28,814 nucleotides of DNA from Schoenoplectus triqueter (taxonomy: Eukaryota; Streptophyta; Magnoliopsida; Poales; Cyperaceae), in assembly GCA_964058805.1 (NCBI GenBank), contig CAXKVV010001970.1, positions 1 through 28,814 of the forward strand. The letters are read 5' to 3'. Position 1 is the stretch's first letter, and every line of letters begins with the position of its first letter. The notes beneath the pieces are model-generated. The model searched no databases. It had not been told where the DNA came from and saw only the letters and a list, made by a program, of their open reading frames with translations. Position numbers and translations under genes: made by a program. Positions 1-9,326 of the stretch are shown piece by piece.

Positions 1-329
1 AAATACCACGGTTACTTGAGTTTTGTATTGCCATAAATAAATAAAATGATGTATAGAATCAATGTAATAGGATGTTGTAAGATTTTCCTTTTATTATGAT
101 TAGACACTGCAAAAGAATGAAGCAGTTGTAATAGAGCGCTTTTGCAAATAAGATTGGAGGTGCATAACATGAAATCAATAAAATACTTCCTCGCGCTGCA
201 GAGGAAGCGATGAAAGGATAATAATAGAAGCAAGCATCATCCACAACAAGAGATCAAAATGATAAATGTCAATGCATCCTATATCAAGTATAGCAAAAGA
301 AAAGGAGAAAGAAAAAATGAAAGTGCAGT

Positions 330-940
330 CTATGGGCCCAAAAAGCAGGACTCCAACTCCAATAACACAGTGCTAATAGTCTCTAAATAAGTATGGAGGG
401 AGTGCCTATCCTCCTCCGAAGCTGCCTCGAAGTCCAGGAACTGAGCGAAGGCACTATCTCGGGCGCTCGAATGAATCTGCAACTCCGGGAGACGTCCCGC
501 TAAATGTCGAGAGAAGCCCTCCACTGATGATCTATGGTCCTCTAGCTCCTGCACGAGCAGTCGAGCGGGCCCACCACTGACTCCCATGGAGCGGAGAGTG
601 GCACAAGAAGAGAGCCGCTGAAGATAGTGGAGTCGAGCAGCCTCCAAATGCCTGCGTAGCTCATGAATCTCCAACTCATGCTGGTATACGAGAGAGCTCG
701 CATCCTGGTAAGCCCTGAGCAGCTCCTCACACCTCCTGGAAATGAAAGTGCTCTCGAGACGAGGTGCAATGAGTAGAGCTGGCGCGATGGTATCCCGCAT
801 CAGCCTATACCAATCGAAAGAGAAGCCGCTGGGCAGAGAGTCCAGGATCTCGAAATCTAGCGGATAGCCTCCGAAGAAGGTATCCCGGAGTGCATCCGCC
901 AGCGCGGCCAAGGCGAGCTGCACATCCCTCGATGAAACAT
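330..940 (-). CDS. Last exon of the PMD gene model, helical C-terminal domain
   Basis: Acceptor TTTATTTGCAG before 940; stop TAG at 332-330. It encodes 203 residues beginning D-V-S-S-R-D-V-Q-L-A-L-A-A-L-A-D. Charged and leucine-rich heptad-like stretches (E-L-E-I-H-E-L-R-R-H-L-E-A-A-R-L near the middle) suggest coiled coil. An ATG lies within the upstream intron, so a separate short ORF is possible, but the splice acceptor and phase fit the larger gene. A possible AATAAA lies on the minus strand at 95-90. Confidence 0.6.
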
Positions 941-3706
941 CTGCAAATAAAATAAATGGGTTAGACAAATTGTTATAACCAAAGAAGAAATAAAAGGAAG
1001 AGAAGATCTAACCTATCGCCTCGTCGCCTGAGACCGGCGGGACTGAATCGGGGGCAGGGATATCGGTCGCCTCAGGAGGACCTGCAGGTGCACTAGACCC
1101 GGCTACAAAATAAAATGAAAAGCATAAATACATGGAAAAGAAAAATATGGGCAAATGACAAAAGGAAATGTAAGGTACCGGGAGAAGCATGAGGCTCGGC
1201 GAGACCCTCGCTAGCCAGAAACCCCGTCTCTGGGCTGTGGAATAGCTGCTCCACCAGCCAGCTCTCATCCAACTCTGAGTCGTAATCGACTGCAACCCGC
1301 TCAGTCGAGACTCTGCCATCTGTGGCCATGAGAGGCTGCCCGTCGGGAGATGAAGAAGCATGAGATGGCCCCCCCTCGATCAGTAATGGCTCGTCGCCTG
1401 CGGGCTCGACAGCCAATGGACTCCCCTGCTCTAAAGAAGCCTCCTCTGATCGTACAAGAGTGAGCACTGGCCCCAAAACCACGTCAAAGGAGTCACCATC
1501 CCCGGTAGGCACCAATAAGATCGACGGTGAGGCAGGACCGTCGTAAAAGAAAGACTCCGAGCGATGAGGAGATGCCATGTCATCGGCCTCAGGGTCTGTA
1601 AAATCTACATGTAAGAATGAAAAGTACTAGTGCATGCTGGCAACTAGGTATTAAATGAAGCACACGAACCTGCGACGGCAAGGTCGGTGCAAAACCCTGG
1701 AATAGCAGTGCTCGCAGGCGCCAATAGATCTGCTACAATGTCGTCTCGGGTAGCCTCCACAGGAGATGTATCACGAGCTGAAAAATAAACCCTAATCAGA
1801 GATGTAAATGAAGTGCGCCCGAGTAAAGATAGGCGAGTCAGTAAAGAAAATCACCCGGAGTGGGAGAAGGAAAAGAAGATGGGGAAGACGGCTGAGAGGC
1901 GCCGTCTCGATCTCTCCCCATGGTAGCTGGAGCCGGTGGCTCGACATATGGCTGAGAATGAACGCCAACTACTCGTGGACGAGGGACCGAGAACCCGGGC
2001 TCCGCGTGATCGTACTCATAAGCCAGCTCTGAATCAAAGAAGAATTGGTCGAAATGAGATGAGGCTTATCGAAAAGAAATAACCTAAAGGGTGATGAAGC
2101 ATACCTGTGAGAATGGTCCTAACAGGAGCATGAGAAAACCGGCTGTCTAAACCCTGAAAGTCGACAGGCTCTGCGGCAATGGTCGGAAAAGGGCTGCGAT
2201 CACACGAAACGGTGCCATCTAATAGAGGCTGGCCATCTCGCGGACATGTACTCCGGACGACCACCGGAGGAGTATATGACTGGTAAGAGCGAATGGTCTC
2301 ATAATACCACTGCTGATAACGCCTCGTGAAGGTGGAAGTCCTAGAGATGGATACCATCTGATAGCGAGTGCCCGTGCCTAGTCGGAAGAGGTGAGTGTAG
2401 CACCATCCGATACCCTCCAAATCAGCCGCCAGTGATGTAGGGCGGAGAAGAGGCGCTGGAATATCCTGATCCAAGCCGAACTGATGTGCACATCTATGTG
2501 GCGAATAGGGCTCGATGAACATATAATCGCCCAATCTGAGAGGAAGAAAGCCCTGACGAAGACTGATCAGGTACTCCAAATCAATAGGCCTGGCTCGGAT
2601 GCTAGAAGAGTCAGAAGAGGGGACCCTGCTGTCAATCACCACCCTGTCAGCAACCCTAGCTGCCCCACGGGCCACTGATCTGTCTCGAGAGAAGCGCAGA
2701 TGGTCCCGGCTCCTAAAGAATCTATACCGAGCAGCCTCCGGAGTCAATGAAGCTGGCTGCACCCCAGCTAGATCACTCAATAAGGATAGACGGTCTCGTA
2801 GCGTGACCGCCATGCCGGGATCATATGAGCCAGACCAATGCAAATGGAGCCATCCGCTAATCAGATGCCACGGGATCAGCTCCTGGCACTGTGAAGGACT
2901 ACGAGATGAAGTCAGACCGCGGAGGCACCTATAAATGTTGGCCAGTACAGGCACGGCCAAAGAAATCCTGTCGCCACGCGCGATCAGGCTCGCCATAATG
3001 AACACCGAAGGCCGAATGGTGTATGCGGGGGAGCTAGGTAATAAGAAATAGCAAATCCACCAAGAGATGAAGGCGGTCAGATAAGTCTCCCGATCCACGT
3101 CATGTGAACACAGGGTATCCTGAGATGGGATAGGGCCGTCGTGACGAATCTCGAGCCGACCTATACCAAATGGATCTCTGGTGGAAGCCAAACCCGTAGG
3201 GCGAGTATGGACCTGATCGGTGAAATAGGCGATCCAATGTCTGAACGGAACTCCGGGATGCCCCCTCCGTAAATGATGATAAATCTCATAAATCCTATGC
3301 AAAGAAGGCGGGAATCGAGTGAAGTCCCCCAAGTCAGCGGGTGAGACCATGAACTCGTCATAGAAATGGCCGAAGATCGGCAGCCCGGTCAACTGCTGTA
3401 TCTCTAGGAGGGTCGGAGTCAGCTCCCAATCATCGATGAACAAAGTGTTGGTGGAATAGTTCCACCGCTCACAAAAGGCCCGTAGCCAGGGTGTGTCGAT
3501 ATAATAATGAAACATCGACAAGAAAACCGAGTCATATATCCCGGCTCGCCTGAGCAGAGTCCCCTCCCGCATGAGCACATACCGGGTCCACTCTAGCTGA
3601 TATCCATGGCACTCCAAGGGAGTGATGAAGGGAGCAGTAGTCCATCTGTGAGCCTCCCCGTCGATAATCTCCTTGCCCAGGAGATGTGTCAAAGGAGCCG
3701 TAGAGG
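330..3706 (-). CDS. Plant mobile domain (PMD / aminotransferase-like) protein, six-exon model
   Basis: Six exons on the minus strand can be joined as 3706-2105, 2028-1855, 1777-1670, 1604-1179, 1102-1013 and 940-330. Every intron is phase 1 with GT..AG ends, and the internal exons (1602, 174, 108, 426 and 90 nt) are all multiples of three. The product is about 1003 residues. The first exon carries a PMD-like domain (family PF10536, known from MAIN/MAIL-type proteins and from plant transposons). Its signature is a W-N-Y-S-T-N-T-L-F stretch, then L-T-P-T-L-L-E and L-T-G-L-P-I-F-G. The tail is acidic and Ser/Pro-rich, ending in a helical domain. No catalytic role is known for the family; Arabidopsis MAIN/MAIL proteins are nuclear and act in silencing and genome stability. 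No stop interrupts the frame, so the gene may be functional or recently captured by a mobile element. The 5' end is unresolved. Confidence 0.7.
1013..1102 (-). CDS. Exon 5 of the PMD gene model
   Basis: 90 nt, phase 1 at both ends. Acceptor TTATTTTGTAG, donor GCGATAG|GTTAG. It encodes a Pro/Ala-rich linker (A-P-A-G-P-P-E-A-T-D-I-P-A-P-D). Without splicing the frame stops immediately at TAG, which supports the intron. Confidence 0.5.
   Translation of the reverse strand, partial: PGLVHLQVLLRRPISLPPIQSRRSQATRR
1179..1604 (-). CDS. Exon 4 of the PMD gene model, acidic region
   Basis: 426 nt, phase 1 at both ends. Acceptor TTACATGTAG, with an alternative in-frame acceptor 9 nt further in at TTTTACAG. 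Donor CTCCCG|GTACC. The 142 residues are acidic and Ser/Gly-rich (D-P-E-A-D-D, D-Y-D-S-E-L-D-E-S-W), as expected for a disordered region. Reading on past the donor gives only a T-rich intron-like tail. Confidence 0.55.
1670..1777 (-). CDS. Exon 3 of the PMD gene model
   Basis: 108 nt, phase 1 at both ends. Acceptor TTATTTTTCAG, donor GTCGCAG|GTTCGT. It encodes 36 residues starting A-R-D-T-S-P-V-E-A-T and ending D-L-A-V-A. No recognised domain. Confidence 0.5.
1855..2028 (-). CDS. Exon 2 of the PMD gene model
   Basis: 174 nt, both ends phase 1. Acceptor TTTGATTCAG, donor CTCCGG|GTGA. It encodes a low-complexity linker rich in Pro, Ser, Ala and Arg (for example Y-V-E-P-P-A-P-A and Q-P-S-S-P-S-S-F-P-S-P). 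It is too short and too biased to assign a domain; support comes from splice sites and phase. Confidence 0.55.
2105..3706 (-). CDS. PMD-domain exon
   Basis: An open exon of 534 codons. The acceptor is CCCCTTCAG before 3706 and the donor is TCACAG|GTAT at 2105. The region from about codon 40 to 350 holds the PMD-like core: C-H-G-Y-Q-L-E-W, L-R-R-A-G-I-Y-D-S, W-L-R-A-F-C-E-R-W-N and L-T-G-L-P-I-F-G. Later parts have W-I-A-Y-F and W-W-I-C-Y-F-L-L-P. The frame continues only a few codons upstream of the acceptor before a stop and has no ATG there, so at least one more 5' exon is needed. Confidence 0.75.
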
Positions 3707-3879
3707 CTGAAGGGGCATGATGTCATGAGGCTGATCATCCCTGAAGAATAAACCGCCGCCTCGAGGGTAGACAGGAGTCGCTCGGATGGCTGAGACGAGA
3801 GGAGTCCAATCGCTAGGATCCTCGTAAAAAGAATAATAATGACTCAAGGGGCGACGCGGAATGGCGTCATGAGATGAAA
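3689..3879 (-). CDS. Possible upstream coding exon of the PMD gene, out of frame with the PMD exon
   Basis: After a GGTATTGTAG acceptor (phase 1) the frame reads S-H-D-A-I-P-R-R-P-L-S-H-Y-Y-S-F-Y-E-D-P-S-D-W, then R-G-G-G-L-F-F-R-D-D-Q-P-H-D, and hits TGA at 3691-3689. The composition looks coding. To join the PMD exon it needs either a short intron (47 or about 135 nt with phase-1 GT sites) or a repaired one-base shift near 3715. It has no in-frame ATG, so it cannot be the first coding exon unless translation starts elsewhere. Confidence 0.35.
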
Positions 3880-4188
3880 CTACAATACCCGAAGAAGAGA
3901 AGACGTCATGAGAAATGAAATGATGAATAATAAGGAATAATGCACCAAGACAAGCCTTTCGAGCATTCAAGACTCGTCTTGGTGGGTGGCTCTTTGTTTA
4001 CCCTTGAAAAGTTTCAAGGATGAATAAATGAATAAATAAAATAAATTGATGATTAATGATAAGTCATAAGAAAGGGGGAGAAGAGAGAGAGCAGTGGAAA
4101 GATGGCCCACTGATCAGAAGAGGTCGCTGTCTAACCCCGGAACAAACCCATTAGTCCCACAATGGAATGCTGGGTATGAAGTGAAGAG

Positions 4189-4196
4189 TATAAATA
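4189..4196. promoter_or_regulatory. TATA-box-like TATAAATA
   Basis: TATAAATA on the plus strand (TATTTATA on the minus). On the minus strand it lies about 310 bp above the possible 5' exon at 3879; on the plus strand a short ATG frame begins at 4223. Neither transcript is proven. Confidence 0.25.
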
Positions 4197-4225
4197 CCCC
4201 GCTATTCTCTATCCACTCAGCATGA

Positions 4226-4273
4226 GTGACACCCAAGAAGATCGAGGGAGAGAGGAGACCTCTTGGGTGTCAC
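4226..4273. repeat. 13-bp perfect inverted repeat
   Basis: GTGACACCCAAGA at 4226-4238 and its exact complement TCTTGGGTGTCAC at 4261-4273, with a purine-rich 22-nt loop. It could form a hairpin. No Rho-type or other terminator is implied in a plant genome. Confidence 0.7.
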
Positions 4274-4571
4274 CATGTGATTATATTTTCTCTGACAAGT
4301 GGGACCCACCTGGCAGTCCCTTGTAGATGAATCTAACAACATAGCCTGTTTGATGAGTCACCATGTGACCATTTTCACTGACAGGTGGGCCCCACACCTC
4401 AGTGACCTATTGAAGGGGGTCAGAATTGAACCCTAAAAATCTGTCTTTGGAGCTAACCCTAGAAAGGAGCTGAAGCAGTATAATCCCTATGCTACATGAA
4501 ATGATGTCAATGCCAAGCTAGCATTTTGATGCAACTAGTTATAAGAAATTCCAAATGTGATTTTGCTTTCA

Positions 4572-4795
4572 AGGCTGACCTGGTGCCAAAGCTGCAAGCA
4601 ACCACCTAACTATGCTTTGATTTGTGTCAATTACTGATAAGTAGTCAGTTCTTTGACCAAGTCACCCTCATGTTAAGGGATTGAAAGTCAATTTCACAAG
4701 ACTGATCAGGTGCCAAAGCTGGGAGCAACCACCTGATCAAGTCTAGATTTGTATTAATTGCTGATAAGTAGTCAGCATTTGATCAAATCAAGCCC
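4572..4795 (+). repeat. Two-copy direct repeat, about 127 bp period, with hairpins
   Basis: Copies share GGTGCCAAAGCTG, AGCAACCACCT and CTGATAAGTAGTCAG. Inside each is a TAAGTAG loop flanked by ACTGA/TCAGT (4633-4649) or GCTGA/TCAGC (4760-4776), a compensatory pair. The second copy also has ten-base arms, TGATCAGGTG at 4703-4712 and CACCTGATCA at 4730-4739. Confidence 0.75.
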
Positions 4796-5204
4796 TAATG
4801 AATATCAATATAAGTCTAATTGGTATTTAGTTAGGGTGGTTTCTGCAAGAGGGAAATAATTGGCAGAGACATTGAGCTACAATTGAAATCAGGGATTAAT
4901 TCAGAAGGAATAATAGGGTTTTATGGATAAAAGAATTTTTAATCCAGAGAAGGAGGGGTAAAAATGGAATTAAAAAATTACAGGGATGATCATCATGAAT
5001 TTAGGGATTTTTGGTGAAAATTTCATAATTTTTGGATAAGTGGAGCTATCAGAATAAATTCAAGGAAAATAAAGGCAGAATAAAGGGATTAATCAAGGGC
5101 TGAGATTTGATCAGAGCAGTTCTGGATGCAAGTTGGGGATAACAGCAGCTCTGGGTACAAACTGGGTGCAAGAAACACAGAGGGAATAAAATAAGCGAAG
5201 AGAG

Positions 5205-5440
5205 AGGGTGTGCCACGTGGCAGCCTCTCATTGGGCCATGTCAGCAAGTGGGCCCCACCCAGGTATGAGTCACTGACAGGTGGGCCCCACCTTAGTGCCA
5301 CGTGGCAGACAGCCAGTGGGCCACCTCACCACCCTAGTGCCACATGGCACCACACCAGAGGTCCACTTAACCCAACCCTATGACACATGGCACAGCCAGA
5401 GGAGACCACCTCACCACCCTAGTGCCACATGGCACTACAC
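5205..5440 (+). repeat. Cluster of TGCCACRTGGCA and GTGGGCCCCAC palindromes
   Basis: TGCCACGTGGCA occurs near 5213 and 5298, TGCCACATGGCA near 5341 and 5427, and GTGGGCCCCAC near 5248 and 5280; related GTGGGACCCAC and GTGGGCCCCAC lie near 4299 and 4386. A CCACCTCACCACCCTAGTG unit is duplicated around 5320 and 5405. CACGTG is the G-box core and TGGGCC resembles plant site II. No long frame is supported here. Confidence 0.6.
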
Positions 5441-5714
5441 TACAGAGCCACCTCAGCATGGATCAATACTATAACAGATGATTAATGGATTGATTAAACA
5501 AGTGGACCTATCAGAGTGTGCCAAGTCAGATCAATTAGATTTAAGCAGAAGGTTAATCAATCCACAGCTGGACTCATGGGCCGAGATTCATATACTTACA
5601 TGTGGGGCCCATTTGTCAGGATTATGAATGTATAGCTCACACAGGCAATCATGCACCAGGCCTATGCACAGATCTAATCAGAGATTTAAATCAAAAGAAA
5701 GAAGCGGTGTGTAC

Positions 5715-5853
5715 CTGGCTCATTTGTATTGCGCCTCTGACTGTGGGTCCCACCTAGTTGTGGACTCTGTGCGCCAGGCGCGCCCCCTTCTTTCTCTTCT
5801 CCTTCTCCCCTCCCTCTCTTCTTTCTTCTTCTCGACGAAGCAGAAGGCGCCAT
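5715..5853 (-). CDS. Candidate first coding exon of the minus-strand gene
   Basis: An ATG at 5853-5851 opens 46 codons (M-A-P-S-A-S-S-R-R-R-K-K-R, then a Glu/Lys/Gly-rich run) and ends at a CCAG|GTACAC donor in phase 1. That phase matches the acceptor at 3879 and every other intron of the PMD gene. The basic R-R-R-K-K-R cluster could act as a nuclear signal. The link needs a 1.8-kb intron and rests on phase and position only; the tract is also a purine/pyrimidine-skewed run, so it may be 5' UTR. Confidence 0.25.
5776..5840 (+). repeat. Polypyrimidine tract
   Basis: A C/T-rich run (purine-rich on the minus strand) just downstream of a GCGCGCC site. On the minus strand it encodes the Glu/Lys/Gly-rich part of the candidate first exon; it could equally be untranslated leader. 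Confidence 0.7.
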
Positions 5854-6363
5854 TAGAGGTGATCAAGCTCTCCAAAGCTCGCAACTCCAATTCCTTTCAC
5901 CTAGAGCTAGCCTATACGTGGGAGAGTATGTGCAATTGATCAGAATTGAAAAACAACAAATGAATAAGGTGATTAAGAGAGACGAATACCTCGGGCAATT
6001 GATGAAGCACTTCAATTCCTACTTCAAAATCAAAAATTGATAATGCAAACCTTCTCCACTTGCTTAGGCGACACTGTGTATGAAGAAAAGGGCAGAAATT
6101 ATGGAATAGATTGATGTAATTGAGATGAAGTAATGAAATCGGGCAAATTGATGAAAATTAAGACCTTGTATTGTAAACTCGAATTGGCAGTGCTTATAGC
6201 TTCTATGCACTCTCACGATGATGTTGAAGTGATGGAGATTGATAATTGGATGAAGGAGCTATGCTTTTGGCCAAGAGATGGAATCGGGTAATAAAGCTTT
6301 GAGCTTTGGAAGAAGATAACAATGGCAGAGGGTAGAAGGGTATCCTAGATGCATTAGAGTGAG

Positions 6364-6371
6364 TATATATA
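6364..6371 (-). promoter_or_regulatory. Minus-strand TATA box
   Basis: TATATATA in a plausible setting on the minus strand, about 15 bp below a heat-shock-type element and about 510 bp above the candidate ATG at 5853. It could drive the PMD gene. An earlier ATG near 6350 would give an upstream ORF, a reason for caution. Confidence 0.35.
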
Positions 6372-6385
6372 GTATGTTCAGATAC

Positions 6386-6400
6386 TCTAGAAGGTTCTAG
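6386..6400 (-). promoter_or_regulatory. Heat-shock-element-like site
   Basis: TCTAGAAGGTTCTAG contains GAANNTTC, the core arrangement bound by heat-shock factors, plus a partial third unit. It sits directly upstream of the minus-strand TATA box, the usual position for such elements. Confidence 0.4.
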
Positions 6401-6592
6401 CAACAGATAAGAAGTGGAGTCAAACATGGTCAACAGTGAAAGGCTTAAGCTTTGGATTCTTTGAATAGGGGCCCACATCGCAACAGAAGCACTAACAGAA
6501 TTGAAGAACCATGCCCATGAGCCAAGGAAGTCCAATTGTTGGTGTATGAGTGGTGTACAGTTCTAATTCCTTGGTGCACCATCCCAATTGCT

Positions 6593-6599
6593 TATATAA
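6593..6599 (+). promoter_or_regulatory. Plus-strand TATA box
   Basis: TATATAA, followed after about 30 bp by an A-rich, CA/GA-rich, leader-like stretch. With the minus-strand TATA box it defines a divergent promoter of roughly 220 bp. Confidence 0.4.
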
Positions 6600-6624
6600 G
6601 CATCTGATTCATGGAGAACACACA

Positions 6625-6801
6625 ACACACGCATACAGAAGACAAGAGACAGAGAAAAAAACATTTTAGAGGTTATATACAGAGTCTAGAGAGAGAGAGA
6701 GAGCAAAGAAGAGGCAAGAACCGAGAGAGATTTGATAGAATTGATTGATCTCAGTTTTAACTTGAGAACTCAATTCCTTTGCTTCAATCACTTGCTTAGA
6801 G
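6625..6801 (+). other. Candidate 5' untranslated leader with splice donor
   Basis: A purine-rich leader with a (GA) run at about 6688-6704 and a good donor, TTAGAG|GTAAGC, at 6801/6802. This is the usual form of a plant 5' UTR with a leader intron. No matching downstream coding exon can be identified with confidence. Confidence 0.35.
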
Positions 6802-7215
6802 GTAAGCTATATACTCTATCATCTGCCAATTGAGGGTTAGTAGGTTTAATTCTTGAAGATTGGAGCTTTAGAGATGTAATTGCCATTGAATATCAGTATT
6901 TTACTGTACTGTGTTTGGATTCCTTCGAATTTCAACTATTTCTTCATGATTTTCTTCTTTATTTCATGCATTGCAAGTTCATATGGTATAAATCTTTCAT
7001 TTCTTTCAATGAATTTTACTTAAAGATTGATGAATGAGACTGTTAAATCGATTGATCTCAGTTCAACTTGAGAACTCGGTAACAGTCAAGATTCATTGAT
7101 CAATTCTTGATTCTTGAGTGAGAATTATCTTGATCCTTGTTAGTATTATATGCATTAGGGTCTGTAGAATCCTTTAAAGTCGATTGATCTCAGATATAAT
7201 CTTGAGAACTCGACT
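6738..7215 (+). repeat. Three-copy hairpin repeat with conserved core
   Basis: Three copies share the core ATTGATCTCAG ... CTTGAGAACT. The flanking arms differ but stay complementary: GAATTG (6738-6743) with CAATTC (6771-6776), GACTGTTA (7038-7045) with TAACAGTC (7080-7087), and AGTCG (7178-7182) with CGACT (7211-7215). The first copy lies in the leader, the other two in the predicted intron. Confidence 0.8.
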
Positions 7216-7559
7216 GATTTGAAGTTTTAATACTGTTATCGCGTTCCGTTTCTGAAATTGAGTTTTAGATTGAGAATTAGGGAAGATCATAAGCATAAGC
7301 ATGTGTGTCATGGTTTAGATAAGTATTATAAAGAGTATTAAGCATGATAATGCCAATGTTGATCAATGAATAACAAGAATTTGAGGAAAATTGCGATCGG
7401 TACCAACAGCTTCTATTGCATTTCAACAACCATACCGAATAGTGGAATCACAGACCAATTTGAATCGCTCTAGTCATGCTAGAAGGCATTTACATAGGTA
7501 TACGACACTAATTGAATGATTAATTGTTGAAAGAAACAAGTAATTGTGTTGAATTTGTG

Positions 7560-7870
7560 GAATCTGAGATTCGGTACCGGCTGGTACCAAATCAGTTCAT
7601 CTAGCATTGGTACATAGCACGATCCACCGCATAGATCATCGATCAGATATTGTAGAACAACTCCCCGAAGAGAGACGACGTCGGAGGAACTATCTGATCG
7701 GAAGGAGACGGCCTCAGCCGCCGGGAATGCCACCGGCGCAAATCTTGAAGGCGCTATTGACCGAAGGGTCAACGAAACGCGTCAGCACGAACATTAACGC
7801 AAGAACACGATTATTGAAGCACACATGCGAATCTTGGAATAAATCGAATGTTCATAACGTGGTAAGTGAA
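7560..7870. other. GC-rich block, possible gene fragment
   Basis: A GC-rich island between AT-rich flanks, open on both strands. Plus frame: E-Q-L-P-E-E-R-R-R-R-R-N-Y-L; minus frame: a Ser/Arg-rich product. It ends at a donor-like GTG|GTAAGTG near 7862 and contains the hairpin TTGACC-GAAG-GGTCAA near 7757. I do not recognise either product. Confidence 0.3.
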
Positions 7871-7929
7871 TCTGGGCCTTATATCTCGTATGAACTGATC
7901 TTGAAGTGAATCTGACGGCCCAAATAAGA

Positions 7930-9240
7930 ACAGAGTTAAATGAAAGATAGGTGCTGATCTTGATACAGATCTGGCGGCCCATATTAAACCCAGTAATTAA
8001 ATAATAACAGAATAATGATAATATAAAGTAAATAAATGATTTGAAAATGCTTCTGAACTCCAAATTGACTCAAATTTGTTTCTAAAGTTTCCTTATTTTT
8101 CATACTATTTTGCTATACAGTAATATTCCAGTTTTAAAAATATAATCATAGTAAAACAATTTAAAAGCAAAAGACATTACATATATTAATATAGTTGACC
8201 TAGCTTTGACTTGTCATTTTAAATACTATAAAAATTCCGAAAATACAAATAAAAATCATAAATAATAACTAGATATATTTTAGTGATTTTTCAAGTGATT
8301 TTCTATGAAATAATAATGATGATAATAATATGCTATAGTAAACAATGAGATTAGCTATATCCTTTGATAAATAAAAAAAATATATGAATAATAATAGACA
8401 TTATGTTGATGTTTTCTGTAAAAAGAATAATAAAAATAAATAGCACAAAATATACAAAATATACTACTATGGTAATAAATACATTTTCTTTTATAATAAA
8501 GAATGATGATATAGTTTTATAATATGAATTGTATTTCTTTTGTTATTTCTATACAAATATACAATAAAATACTTTTGATGAATAAAATGTAATAAAATAA
8601 TAGTTGTAATAAAACATAATGAATTTCATCTCTTATGACTATTTTCAACTAATAATAAAAAAATCTTATACTTTTCTATAGATAATAAATAGAAATAATA
8701 AAAATAGATATAATGAATAGTATAATAAATAGGATAGAATATTAGTAATGATTTCTTTTTAGCTATTATAGATATTAAAAGATAATAATAATAAAAATAA
8801 TAATAGTAAAATAGTATAGCTAACCATCTTTTAATTTTGTAAATGATTCTTACATAATGAATAGTATTTCAATATGATAGAATATAATAATAAAATTCTA
8901 TTACTTTGGCTATTATAAACATTTTAAAAATACAAATAAAAATCATAGTCATTTTATTTTCTAGTATTTTGTAAGTAATTTCCTACAAAATGAATAGAGT
9001 TTAGAAATAATAAAAATAAAATTTTACTACTTTAGCTATTATAAAAATCCCAAAAATATAAATGAAACTCTAATTAATAGCTACCCCTTTTCCTATTATT
9101 TTTGTAAATAATTTTCTACATAAATAAATAGAATATAATAATAATAATAGTAATAATAATAATAATAATAATAAATAAATGCATCTTTATAATAAAAATA
9201 ATAATGGAAGATATTATATAATAGACTTTGTGCATTTTAG
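7930..9240. repeat. AT-rich degenerate repeats and TAA microsatellites
   Basis: No gene seen. A degenerate unit of about 125-150 bp recurs, marked by AGCTATTATA near 8761, GGCTATTATAAACATTTTAA near 8909 and AGCTATTATAAAAATCC near 9034, each followed by a TTTGTAAATAATTTTCTACA-like stretch. (TAA)n runs occur at about 8780-8815 and 9130-9180. Such stretches are common in the non-coding tails of large plant retrotransposons; the assignment is inference. Confidence 0.55.
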
Positions 9241-9326
9241 AAATGAATAAATATGCTCACATAAGAAGTATAGAGCCACATAAAAAAAAAACATTTGCAC
9301 AAATGATATAATATTTAGAATGATTA

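Noticed and set aside
2484..2934. Plus-strand ORFs opposite the PMD exon, and 1808-2032
   Set aside because: Shadows of the minus-strand coding exons; no independent start or codon signal.
4226..4273. Bacterial-type terminator or short ORF M-S-D-T-Q-E-D-R
   Set aside because: No T-run follows and the setting is eukaryotic; the ORF is under 35 codons and lies across the inverted repeat.
7479..7909. Protein gene on either strand of the GC-rich block
   Set aside because: Both strands are open because of GC bias, neither product is recognisable, and the ends run into AT-rich non-coding DNA. Kept only as a possible fragment.
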